Positions 1 to 7,755 of a stretch of 64,000 bases of DNA are shown piece after piece. The first letter of the stretch is position 1, and every line of letters starts with the position of its first letter. The notes under the pieces are model-generated. The model saw nothing but the letters and a program-made list of their open reading frames with translations. It had not been told where the DNA came from and ran no database searches. Made by a program: the position numbers and the translations under genes. Source of the stretch: Sphingobacteriales bacterium (lineage in GTDB: Bacteria; Bacteroidota; Bacteroidia; Chitinophagales; Chitinophagaceae); contig JACQDV010000066.1 in assembly GCA_016200915.1 (NCBI GenBank), forward strand, positions 1-64,000, read 5' to 3'.

Positions 1-84
1 CGATATGTAAAATATCAGGAAGAAGAAGAACGCAGAGAGGAGGAAGATCAAAATGATTTCAAGCAGCCTGAACTTGGGTTTTAG
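1..84 (+). CDS. C-terminal tail of a truncated unidentified protein
   Basis: Frame 1 is open from the left edge to a TAG at 82-84 and encodes 27 residues. The tail is very acidic and charged, with runs of Glu and Arg at about residues 7-17, and ends in QPELGF. This looks like a hydrophilic protein end, but no family can be named. Two small hairpins follow directly, which fits the end of a transcription unit. It may instead be chance reading. Confidence 0.5.
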   Translation, partial: RYVKYQEEEERREEEDQNDFKQPELGF

Positions 85-125
85 CCCTTTGGGCTACTTC
101 TTCAAGCCACCGCCTTTGGCGGTGG
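83..125 (+). terminator. two consecutive small hairpins after the first gene
   Basis: A 5-bp hairpin (83-87 with 91-95, loop TTT) is followed by a perfect 8-bp hairpin (107-114 CCACCGCC with 118-125 GGCGGTGG, loop TTT). The first overlaps the TAG stop of the truncated gene. No T-run follows, so intrinsic termination is only a guess. The GC-rich stem stands out in A+T-rich surroundings. Confidence 0.35.
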
Positions 126-211
126 TAATTGACTGCAAACGATCCTGCTACTGGCTTAAATGTTTATGAGTATTTTCCAATGATGGCTGTAGTTCCTCAA
201 AAATAAAACGC

Positions 212-673
212 ATGCAATCAAAAGCAGCAACAGTAGAAGAATACATGAAAGAACTTCCGGATGACCGGAAGAAAGCAATAACTGAGTTAAGAAAAGCAGT
301 AAAGAAAAATCTTCCCAAAGGATTTAAGGAATGCATGGGATATGGAATGATTGGTTACGTAGTGCCACACAGCATCTATGCTGAAGGTTATCATTGTAAT
401 CCCGAATTACCGCTTCCATTTATGAATATTGCTTCACAAAAAAATTTTATCGCTGTATATCACATGGGTGTATATGCTGATGCAAAATTGCTCAACTGGT
501 TTAAAGAAGAATATGCCAAAGCCGGGGGGGGGGGTAAATTAGATATGGGGAAAAGTTGTATCCGTTTTAAAAATGCAGGTAAAATCCCATTTCAATTAAT
601 TGGTGAATTAGCCGGTAAAATAACTGTGGAAGAATGGATTGCCGCTTACGAAAAATTCAAACCAAAGAAATAA
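212..673 (+). CDS. DUF1801 (YdhG-like) domain protein
   Basis: The 153-residue protein matches the DUF1801 family by its N-terminal helix (TVEEYMKELPDDRKKAI), the central hydrophobic core and the C-terminal LDMGKSCIRFK block. The fold is known from the frataxin-like YdhG group. The biochemical role is not established. It is a cytosolic single-domain protein with no signal peptide. Residues 104-108 are a Gly run encoded by an 11-G tract, where relatives usually have a shorter Gly/Lys turn, so length changes there would shift the frame. The ATG at 212 gives a family-typical start. A second DUF1801-containing protein lies at 11927-12538. Confidence 0.8.
   Translation: MQSKAATVEEYMKELPDDRKKAITELRKAVKKNLPKGFKECMGYGMIGYVVPHSIYAEGYHCNPELPLPFMNIASQKNFIAVYHMGVYADAKLLNWFKEEYAKAGGGGKLDMGKSCIRFKNAGKIPFQLIGELAGKITVEEWIAAYEKFKPKK
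524..534 (+). repeat. 11-G homopolymer inside the DUF1801 gene
   Basis: Eleven consecutive G bases lie in frame in the DUF1801 coding sequence, after the codons for Ala-Lys-Ala. Runs this long are rare in A+T-rich Bacteroidota genes and are prone to slippage. The reading frame is intact as given. Confidence 0.95.
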
Positions 674-774
674 ATCGTACAGTCTAAATCAATTGTTCCA
701 TTTTTACTTTAATCAGCATTAGTATAAAACTTTCTTTTTACCTTCCCGCTACTTTTAACTAAACGATTGTTTTT

Positions 775-3700
775 ATGAACTTCATTAAGCGCTTCGGCAA
801 CCTCTTCCTGTTGCTTTGTTTATCTGTTTCTGTTCTGGCCCAAAAAAAACCGGCACCGGCGAAGGAAGAACCAAAAGATGCCTTTCAATCATCTTTATTA
901 AGTAATTTAAAATTCCGCAGTGTTGGTCCTGCTATTACATCTGGACGTATTGCGGATATTGCCGTTAATCCAAACAATCATAATGAATATTATGTAGCAG
1001 CCGCAGCAGGTGGTGTTTGGAAAACATCCAACGCCGGTATCACCTTTAATCCAATTTTTGATGATGCGGGTTCTTTTTCTATTGGTTGCGTTGCTATTGA
1101 TCCTACAAATACTAATGTAGTGTGGGTAGGAACCGGTGAAAATAATAATCAGCGGGTAGTTGCTTATGGCGATGGCATATATAAAAGTGAAGATGGTGGC
1201 AAGAGTTTTAAAAATATGGGGCTGAAAGAATCACAACACATCGGTCGCATTGCTATTGACCCAACTAACAGTGATATTGTTTATGTGGCCGCATATGGTC
1301 CTTTGTGGAATGATGGTGGTGAAAGAGGAATTTATAAAACAACCGATGGTGGTAAAACATGGAAACAAATATTGAATGTAAGTGAGCATACCGGTTTTAA
1401 TGAAGTGATGGTTGACCCTCGTTATCCAAACATCGTTTATACTGCTGCTCATCAGCGTCAGCGCAAAGTGTTTACTTATATTGGCGGCGGACCTGAATCT
1501 GCTTTATATAAAAGTACCGATGGTGGCACTACCTGGAATAAAATGATGAATGGATTGCCAAGCGGTGATATTGGAAGAATTGGTTTAAATTATTCACCTG
1601 CAAATCCTGATGTGTTGTATTGTGTAGTGGAAGCAAATGATGGTAAAGGCGGTACATTTAAAAGTACAGACCGTGGCGCCAGCTGGGAAAAACAAAGTGG
1701 TTATTATTCATCCGGCAACTATTACAATAAAATTTTCTGCGATCCGAAAGATGTCAATAAAATCTTTGTAATAAACTCTTACATGGTAGTGAGTAAAGAT
1801 GGCGGTAAAAACTTCTCCAATGTTGGTGAAAAAAGTAAACACATCGATAACCATGTAATCTGGATTGATCCATCCAACACCGATCATTATTTAGTTGGTT
1901 GTGATGGGGGCGTATATGAAAGTGTTGATGGCGGTGAAGATTGGGACTTTAAACAAAATTTACCGGTAACACAGTTTTATAAAGTAGCAACAGACAATGG
2001 TTTTCCATTCTATCATATTCACGGAGGAACACAGGATAATTTTAGTATTGGGGGTCCGTCAAAAACATTAAGTGCGAATGGTATTATGAACAGTGACTGG
2101 TATTTCACCAGCATCGGTGATGGCTTTCAGAGTGTGGTTGACCAGGAAGACCCAAACATTGTTTATGCGGAATCGCAATATGGCGGCTTGAACCGTTATG
2201 ACAGGAAGAGCGGTGAATTCTTTTTTATTCAACCACAGGAACAGGAAGGTGAAGCAGCATACAGATGGAACTGGGATGCTCCATTGCAAATTTCAAAGTA
2301 TGATAATAAGCGTCTGTACTTTGGTGCCAATAAAGTTTTTCGCAGTGATGACCGTGGTAATACATGGAAAATTATCAGTGGTGATTTATCGAGACAGCTT
2401 GATAGAAATAAATTGCTGGTGATGGGTAAAGTATGGAGTGTGGATGCTATTGCTAAAAATCAAAGTACAGATATATACGGACAAACAACCACCATAGCTG
2501 AAAGTAAGTTTGATGAAAACACTTTATATGTTGGTACTGATGATGGATTAATTCAAATAACAACAGATGGTGGTAAATCATGGACAAAGGTTGATAATAT
2601 TCCCGGTGTGCCGGAAAGAACGTATGTGAACCAATTGGTAACCTCACAGCATGATAAAAACACAGCTTATGTAACTTTCAATCATCACCGCTACGGAGAT
2701 TTTCACCCTTATATCTACAAAACAATCGATGGAGGAAAAACGTGGAAAGCTATTCAGAATAATTTACCGGAAAGAGGAACGGCTTATTGCATTGCAGAAG
2801 ATCATGTAAATCCAAATTTATTATTTGCCGGTACTGAGTTTGGTGTGTATTGCAGTATTGATGGCGGGCAAAAATGGGTTCAGTTAAAAGGAGGTATGCC
2901 AACTATTGCAGTAAAAGATATCGCCATTCAAAAAAGAGAAAATGATTTATTATTAGCAACATTTGGCCGTGGCTTTTATGTGCTGGATGATTATACACCA
3001 CTGCGTAATTTGAAAAGAGAAGATTTAGATAGGCCTGCTGCTATTTATCCCATTAAAGATGCGTGGATGTATGTTCAGTCATTGCCATTAGGTGTAAGAG
3101 GTAAAGGTTTCCAGGGAGAAAATTTCTTTACCACTCCTAATCCAAAAGTAGGTGCCGTGTTTACTTATTACCTGAAGGATGATATTAAAACGATTAAAGA
3201 AAAACGTCGTGATGCTGAGAAAGAAAAAATTAAAAAAGGCGAAGCACCATATTATCCGTCTATTGATTCATTAAGAATGGAAGATGAACAACCGGCGCCA
3301 AATTTATTGTTTACGGTGATGGATGAGAATAATAATGTAGTGAGAAGAATTAAAGCTCCTGCAAAAAAAGGATTGAACCGGGTTGTTTGGGATTTCCGCT
3401 ATGCACCGTTTGGTCCGGTTGATTTAACTCCTTTTGATGAATCATTTGTATTTAGTTCACAGGAGACTGGCTATATGGCTTTACCCGGAAACTATAAAGT
3501 ATCACTCAGCAAGTTTGAAGACGGGGTATATACAGAATTAGTAGCACCGCAACCATTCAAATGTATGGCGTTGAATGCAGCTTCATTACCTGCAACCGAT
3601 AAAAAAGCATTGGATGATTTCAGTAAAAAAGTAGCTGAGTTAAGAAGAGTAACTGCAGCAGCAGATGAATACAGAAGTGAATTGGTAAACAAACTGAAAT

Positions 3701-4071
3701 ATATTAAGCAAGCGGTGATTGAAACACCGAAACTCACAACAGATATTTCGAAAACAATTGCTGCAATAGAAAATCGTTTAGCCTGGATAAATAAGGAAAT
3801 GAATGGTGATGCTACCTTAGCAAGAAGAGAATTTGAAACATCACCGGGTATCAATGGACGTATTGGTTATATCACCGGTGCTTTATGGTCCACCACTGCT
3901 GCACCATCTACTACGCAATTAAATAACTATAGCATTGCAGCAAAGCAGTTTACTCCTGTTTACAATGAATTAAAAGCCGTAGCTGAAGAAGTGAAAAAAT
4001 TAGAAGATACTTTAGAAAAAAGTAACGCACCTTATACGCCGGGAAGATTGCCTGAGTGGAAAGGGAATTAA
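775..4071 (+). CDS. secreted BNR / sortilin-type beta-propeller protein (paralog 1)
   Basis: The 1098-residue protein starts with a type I signal peptide (residues 1-22, ending VLAQ). Residues about 45-740 form propeller blades with many Asp-box (BNR) motifs such as SEDGGKSF, TDGGKTW and SIDGGQKW. This is the WD40/YVTN/BNR-like, VPS10/sortilin-related family, often labelled glycosyl hydrolase without proof of activity. Residues about 750-1098 form an additional domain with a charged linker (EKRRDAEKEKIKKGE) and a helical end (YTPGRLPEWKGN). No T9SS sorting domain is present. It is closely similar along its length to the protein at 7756-11040. The ATG at 775 opens directly on the signal peptide. 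Substrate unknown. Confidence 0.85.
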   Translation: MNFIKRFGNLFLLLCLSVSVLAQKKPAPAKEEPKDAFQSSLLSNLKFRSVGPAITSGRIADIAVNPNNHNEYYVAAAAGGVWKTSNAGITFNPIFDDAGSFSIGCVAIDPTNTNVVWVGTGENNNQRVVAYGDGIYKSEDGGKSFKNMGLKESQHIGRIAIDPTNSDIVYVAAYGPLWNDGGERGIYKTTDGGKTWKQILNVSEHTGFNEVMVDPRYPNIVYTAAHQRQRKVFTYIGGGPESALYKSTDGGTTWNKMMNGLPSGDIGRIGLNYSPANPDVLYCVVEANDGKGGTFKSTDRGASWEKQSGYYSSGNYYNKIFCDPKDVNKIFVINSYMVVSKDGGKNFSNVGEKSKHIDNHVIWIDPSNTDHYLVGCDGGVYESVDGGEDWDFKQNLPVTQFYKVATDNGFPFYHIHGGTQDNFSIGGPSKTLSANGIMNSDWYFTSIGDGFQSVVDQEDPNIVYAESQYGGLNRYDRKSGEFFFIQPQEQEGEAAYRWNWDAPLQISKYDNKRLYFGANKVFRSDDRGNTWKIISGDLSRQLDRNKLLVMGKVWSVDAIAKNQSTDIYGQTTTIAESKFDENTLYVGTDDGLIQITTDGGKSWTKVDNIPGVPERTYVNQLVTSQHDKNTAYVTFNHHRYGDFHPYIYKTIDGGKTWKAIQNNLPERGTAYCIAEDHVNPNLLFAGTEFGVYCSIDGGQKWVQLKGGMPTIAVKDIAIQKRENDLLLATFGRGFYVLDDYTPLRNLKREDLDRPAAIYPIKDAWMYVQSLPLGVRGKGFQGENFFTTPNPKVGAVFTYYLKDDIKTIKEKRRDAEKEKIKKGEAPYYPSIDSLRMEDEQPAPNLLFTVMDENNNVVRRIKAPAKKGLNRVVWDFRYAPFGPVDLTPFDESFVFSSQETGYMALPGNYKVSLSKFEDGVYTELVAPQPFKCMALNAASLPATDKKALDDFSKKVAELRRVTAAADEYRSELVNKLKYIKQAVIETPKLTTDISKTIAAIENRLAWINKEMNGDATLARREFETSPGINGRIGYITGALWSTTAAPSTTQLNNYSIAAKQFTPVYNELKAVAEEVKKLEDTLEKSNAPYTPGRLPEWKGN

Positions 4072-4080
4072 TCGATCTTA

Positions 4081-4115
4081 AAACCTAACAGGTCTTTAAG
4101 ACCTGTTAGGTTTTT
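4081..4115. terminator. bidirectional terminator, CCTAACAGGT family
   Basis: A perfect 15-bp stem (4081-4095 with 4099-4113, loop TTA) is followed by T5 on the plus strand and preceded by an A-run that serves the minus strand. It sits between the convergent BNR gene and pfkB, and the pfkB stop codon (4106-4108) lies inside the right arm. The same stem sequence recurs at 11059, 37732 and, with one base pair changed, 39476. Confidence 0.85.
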
Positions 4116-5023
4116 ATCAACTCATATAAATGCAGTGCATCTTCCCTCTTAAACAACTGCGTTCCTTCATTCATAGTTGCTGCACTTCCACAAGCTACTC
4201 CAAAAGATATTGCTTCTTTTAAAGAACGGTTTTGTTGCAGCATATACGTCATGCCGGCCACCATACTATCGCCGGCACCAACGGTACTTTTCTTTGGTAC
4301 GTCCGGTGCTGCTGCAAAATAACTTTCCTCTTTGCTTATAAGCCAGGCACCTTCGGCACCCATACTTACTGCTATTAATTCAGCATAGCCATCATTAATC
4401 GCTTGTCTGCAGGCAGTAACAATTTCATCTTTTTCAAGATGGTCAACTTCCAGCATTTTACATAATTCACTAATGTTTGGTTTTATAAGATAAGCGCCTT
4501 TATTTTTTAATGCCTGTAAAGCAGCACCACTTGTATCAACGATTGTTTTAGCACCAACAGATTTGGCTGTTTTTACAATCAATCCATAAAAATGATCCGG
4601 CAAACCCGGAGGCAAACTTCCACTCGCTACTACATAGGAAGGAGAAAAGCTACGGATATGATCAATCAAGGTAACAATTGTTTCTTCCTGTACGGCTTTA
4701 CCGGGAAAAGTAAACCGATATTGATTGTTTAGCGATTCTTCCAGCACCACCCAGTTCTCTCTTGTTTCAACTTTTGTATCTACCGCATGAAAAAGTATTC
4801 CCTGCTCTTTTAATAATGAACAAAGCATATTACCATTATGCCCGCCGGCAGGAAACAAAGCAACTGAAGGTGTTTCTAATTTTTGTAAGGCCTTGCTTAC
4901 ATTAATACCGCCACCACCGGGTTCATTCACCACTTCACTGCAACGAAGTTTGCTGTCGGGCTTTATCTTTTCTACTTTAGAACTTTTATCTATGCAGGGA
5001 TTTAATGTTACTGTAAGAATCAT
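4106..5023 (-). CDS. pfkB: PfkB-family 6-phosphofructokinase (isozyme II type)
   Basis: This 305-residue ribokinase-family kinase most likely phosphorylates fructose 6-phosphate, or a related phosphosugar such as tagatose 6-phosphate, with ATP. The GGGGIN motif at residues 36-41 and the nearby KLRC and NEPGG segments match E. coli PfkB closely. The C-terminal anion-hole/catalytic motif GAGDSM is at about residues 249-254, and CGSAATMNEGTQL matches the PfkB tail. Asp12 (NPCID) is the expected substrate ligand. Length equals PfkB (309). ATG at 5023. The stop is embedded in the shared bidirectional terminator. A 1-phosphofructokinase role is possible, but no fru genes are near. Confidence 0.8.
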   Translation of the reverse strand: MILTVTLNPCIDKSSKVEKIKPDSKLRCSEVVNEPGGGGINVSKALQKLETPSVALFPAGGHNGNMLCSLLKEQGILFHAVDTKVETRENWVVLEESLNNQYRFTFPGKAVQEETIVTLIDHIRSFSPSYVVASGSLPPGLPDHFYGLIVKTAKSVGAKTIVDTSGAALQALKNKGAYLIKPNISELCKMLEVDHLEKDEIVTACRQAINDGYAELIAVSMGAEGAWLISKEESYFAAAPDVPKKSTVGAGDSMVAGMTYMLQQNRSLKEAISFGVACGSAATMNEGTQLFKREDALHLYELIKT

Positions 5024-5044
5024 CGGTTTTGATTTTAATTATTT

Positions 5045-5153
5045 TCCCTGTGACCTTTGTGTAATTTCTTTGTGCACTTTGTGGTTATTCTTCGACAAGT
5101 ATAGAATGTCAAACCACAAGGGACACAAGGACAAGCACAAGGTTCACAAAGAG
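5045..5153. repeat. long imperfect inverted repeat of CTTTGTG/CACAAGG units
   Basis: The left arm (about 5045-5087) contains CTTTGTG three times. The right arm (about 5112-5153) contains its degenerate complement (CACAAGG, CACAAAG). The arms pair over roughly 42 nt with mismatches around a loop of about 24 nt. The outer end AACCACAA pairs with TTGTGGTT. It fills the intergenic space between pfkB and the amidohydrolase gene, and looks like a dispersed palindromic element, not a gene. Confidence 0.65.
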
Positions 5154-5244
5154 CAAATTTCATAAATTAAAAATGCAGTAACTAAAATACTGCATTCTCC
5201 TTTGCAAAATTATAAATGGATGAGTTAGTAATTTCTTTTATTAC

Positions 5245-6372
5245 TCATTCCGGAAACTGACTTTTATCAATACCCGGAATTATACGCAGAGCATTTTTAT
5301 AATACACTTTTTTCAGCACATCATCGGGCAAACCCATACCATACATTTTCCAGAATGCATGATATTTTTTGTGATAAGGAAAGTATTCATCATTTGTTTC
5401 CAGTACACGGAAATAGGTCTGGTATTCATCCGGCACCCAGCTGTCTTTACCAAACATGATGCGGTCCTGGTATTTAATAAAGAACTCTCTTGCCATTCTT
5501 GGTTGTCTGCCCAGCTCAGCAATGATGGCACCAAACTCCACATTTAAATTGGGCAATTCATCCAGCAAATGACCTAATGAATCTAAATTATTTCCTAACC
5601 AGCCAAAATGCGCTGCAATAAATTTCGTGTTCTTATGCTTGCGAAACATGTTATGTTGCTCTTCAATTAATTTGCTCCACGATACAAAGGCATTATCTCT
5701 TTGCCTGTCGGGATGTGTTTTTAATTCCAGCCAGCGTTCATTGTTTTTATCCATCGGTTGCCAGAAGGAAGAAGGGTCAGCAGAATGAATAATTACCGGT
5801 ATTCCTAACTGACCAGCTTTATCCCATACTGCATCCAGTCGTGGATCATCAATAGCAATGCGTTTTCCCTGCTGGTCTTTAAACTCCATGCCGAGGTCTT
5901 TATAAATTTTTAATCCACAGGCGCCGCTCTTTACATCTTTCTCTAATTCACTCACTGTTTTTTCTGTCCAGCCAGGTTTACCAAAACCAACAAAAGAAAT
6001 ATTGGTGAAGAAAACAATTCTGCCCGGCTTGTTATCTTTTACATTCTTTATTGAACGAACCAGGTAATCATTATCATTCACATCAAAATCTCCATTTACT
6101 TCACCTGGTGTATTTTTATATGACTTACCGCTTAAGTTTACCATTACACCCATGTGCAGTTTATCCATCTCACTTACCAGTTCATTTACATTTTGAGTAG
6201 GCATACTCCATTGATGATTGTGTACATCAATAAAAGGATATTTTGCTTTTATTACTTTATGTTGCGGAACTACTAATGTTGGTGGCGGATCGTACTCTTC
6301 AAAGTCCATTGTCTTTTGCTGACCACAGGCAGCAATCGGTAAAGCCAGGATGATAAAAAGCAGTTTTCTCAT
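5245..6372 (-). CDS. amidohydrolase-family lipoprotein
   Basis: The 375-residue protein has a lipoprotein signal peptide with lipobox IAAC (Cys16), so it is exported and lipid-anchored. The mature part is an amidohydrolase-2-like TIM barrel: HxH metal motif in DVHNHQW (His51/His53), a strand with VIIHSADP, a later AAHFGW and a C-terminal FGKDSW containing the expected catalytic Asp. The reaction is a metal-dependent hydrolysis or decarboxylation of unknown substrate. It lies 159 bp downstream of the truncated hemoglobin gene on the same strand, with a GC-rich hairpin between, so co-transcription is uncertain. ATG at 6372 opens the signal peptide. Confidence 0.75.
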   Translation of the reverse strand: MRKLLFIILALPIAACGQQKTMDFEEYDPPPTLVVPQHKVIKAKYPFIDVHNHQWSMPTQNVNELVSEMDKLHMGVMVNLSGKSYKNTPGEVNGDFDVNDNDYLVRSIKNVKDNKPGRIVFFTNISFVGFGKPGWTEKTVSELEKDVKSGACGLKIYKDLGMEFKDQQGKRIAIDDPRLDAVWDKAGQLGIPVIIHSADPSSFWQPMDKNNERWLELKTHPDRQRDNAFVSWSKLIEEQHNMFRKHKNTKFIAAHFGWLGNNLDSLGHLLDELPNLNVEFGAIIAELGRQPRMAREFFIKYQDRIMFGKDSWVPDEYQTYFRVLETNDEYFPYHKKYHAFWKMYGMGLPDDVLKKVYYKNALRIIPGIDKSQFPE

Positions 6373-6498
6373 TTCTTTAGTTATTTAAGCTGATAAAATA
6401 AATTCAATCATTACAGAGCAGCAAACCGTTGGGCAATATTAACAAGGCGTTTTATTTTACCCACCCCTTTTAAAATACTTTTATTGTAAAATACTCTA

Positions 6499-6514
6499 CC
6501 CCTCCAGGGAGGGG
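6499..6514. repeat. CCCCTCC-GGAGGGG hairpin, copy 1
   Basis: A 7-bp stem (6499-6505 CCCCTCC, 6508-6514 GGAGGGG) with a 2-nt loop lies just past the stop of the truncated hemoglobin gene on the minus strand. The same stem recurs at 27934-27949. No strong T-run follows, so a terminator role is only plausible. Confidence 0.7.
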
Positions 6515-6531
6515 ATTGGAAATTCTGAATT

Positions 6532-6909
6532 TTAAGAGTGTTGAATTGTTTTAATATGCATAACGGTAGCAATGCTTCTTGCTCTCTCTTTGGCAAGGAA
6601 TGCTTTCTCTCCTTCAAATAACTCATCCACTGTTGCTGTAAAGTAATTGAGCCAGGTATCAAAATGATGTTTTTGCAAAGGAGATTTTTGATGCAATACC
6701 ATATGTGGCTGCATGGCATTCTTCTGGTAAGTATTGGATTGAAATAAAATGCTGTCCCAAAAATCAACCAGTACAGGAAGATGATGAGCTAAATCTATTT
6801 TAGCAATATCAGTAAATAAATAACTGATGGAATTATCTGCGAGCAGTTTTTTATAAAACTCTGCCATCAGTATTAATAAATCCTCCCTGTTCGCAATATC
6901 TTTTTTCAT
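6532..6909 (-). CDS. group III truncated hemoglobin
   Basis: This 125-residue globin binds heme and probably O2 or another small ligand in the cytoplasm. Family marks are the FYKKLLAD A/B region, HLPVLVDFWDSIL (helix E region) and the block HMVLHQKSPLQKHHFDTWL. That block carries the proximal His region and the conserved HF..W of group III proteins. Length fits the family (about 120-140). ATG at 6907-6909. It lies 41 bp downstream of the DsbA-like gene on the same strand, with a hairpin between. A role in nitric oxide or oxygen chemistry is inferred from the family only. Confidence 0.85.
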   Translation of the reverse strand: MKKDIANREDLLILMAEFYKKLLADNSISYLFTDIAKIDLAHHLPVLVDFWDSILFQSNTYQKNAMQPHMVLHQKSPLQKHHFDTWLNYFTATVDELFEGEKAFLAKERARSIATVMHIKTIQHS

Positions 6910-6933
6910 ATTTGTCTTATGTAACGTTCAGAC

Positions 6934-6949
6934 CCCCGCAAAGGCGGGG
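6934..6949 (-). terminator. GC-rich hairpin after the DsbA-like gene
   Basis: A 6-bp CCCCGC/GCGGGG stem (6934-6939, 6944-6949) with an AAAG loop ends one base before the TGA of the DsbA-like gene (6951-6953). It separates that gene from the downstream hemoglobin gene. No clear U-run follows on the minus strand. Confidence 0.45.
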
Positions 6950-6950
6950 T

Positions 6951-7607
6951 TCAAACCGTTTGGGCATTTTCCAAAATAGTTTCTATCCTTTGCTTTACAT
7001 CTTCATAAGAAGTATATCCTCTTGCCACTAAATAAAATTTACTGTCACTCACCTGTAATAACACAGCGGGGAACCCTGTTACCTGTAATTGTGCACACAA
7101 AGCAAATTCATAACGGGCTTTCTCTTTGTATTCTTCGCTGTTGAGTTTTTTATAAAAATCTTCTGCAGGAATATTATACTTTTCCAGTAAATGACGATAC
7201 GCTTCATCATCCGTTAAATCTCTTCCCTCAAACTTCAACGCATATTGTAAGTCGGAAGCAAAAGCAACCTGCTGTTCGGGATAATATTCTTTAAAGATGC
7301 AAAGGGCTGCTGCTGATTTTTCTGAATGCATAAACCAATCACTCTTATCAGGGTTGTTAATATGCCATAAAAAATCATCGCCAAATTTTATTCCCGTCAT
7401 TTCTTCCACTCTTTTGTATGCACCTTTAATATAATCAGCTATTTTACTGATGTGTTGTGGGTTTTCTGCCGGCATCATTCCGCCGGATAAAACTTCGATA
7501 TCAATTTTGCCTGCATAATCAGCTGCTATTTGTTTCATCACCTTACTAAAACCATAACACCATCCGCAATAAGCATCGTAACAATAAAATAAAACCGGTT
7601 TTTCCAT
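6951..7607 (-). CDS. DsbA-family thioredoxin-fold protein (FrnE-like)
   Basis: The 218-residue protein has a CxxC redox motif (Cys14-Gly-Trp-Cys17) right after the first beta strand, a long helical insertion, and the cis-proline loop TGFPAVLL near residue 185. This is the DsbA-like/FrnE group of thiol-disulfide oxidoreductases. There is no signal peptide, so it is expected in the cytoplasm, unlike classical periplasmic DsbA. ATG at 7605-7607. The neighbour downstream is a truncated hemoglobin, so a joint redox or stress role is possible but unproven. Confidence 0.8.
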   Translation of the reverse strand: MEKPVLFYCYDAYCGWCYGFSKVMKQIAADYAGKIDIEVLSGGMMPAENPQHISKIADYIKGAYKRVEEMTGIKFGDDFLWHINNPDKSDWFMHSEKSAAALCIFKEYYPEQQVAFASDLQYALKFEGRDLTDDEAYRHLLEKYNIPAEDFYKKLNSEEYKEKARYEFALCAQLQVTGFPAVLLQVSDSKFYLVARGYTSYEDVKQRIETILENAQTV

Positions 7608-7664
7608 AATGGTCGCAAAACTACAGCAATTGAAATTCCCTTAGTTTCGAAAGCGGGTATTATA

Positions 7665-7681
7665 TCCCCCATTTGGGGGGA
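7665..7681. repeat. TCCCCC/GGGGGA hairpin upstream of BNR paralog 2
   Basis: A 6-bp C/G hairpin (7665-7670 with 7676-7681) in the 148-bp divergent gap between the DsbA-like gene and the BNR gene. It resembles, but does not match, the CCCCTCC family. No convincing Bacteroidota promoter with correct spacing was found in this gap. Confidence 0.5.
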
Positions 7682-7755
7682 GTTATTGTTATTTATTGAC
7701 GGCTGGTACTTTTAAGAGTGATTTCTTACCTAAATTCGGTTCTCAAATTTTTGAT

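Noticed and set aside
6411-6767. 118-codon minus-strand frame overlapping the truncated hemoglobin gene
   Set aside because: It shares the strand but not the frame of a well-supported globin and runs through a hairpin repeat. The product has no recognisable domain.
7696-7738. Promoter for BNR paralog 2 (TTG at 7696, TAAATTCG at 7731)
   Set aside because: Spacing of 32 nt is too long for the Bacteroidota promoter type.
7696-7755. TTG-based N-terminal extension of BNR paralog 2
   Set aside because: It would place 20 polar residues before a clear signal peptide; the ATG at 7756 fits better.
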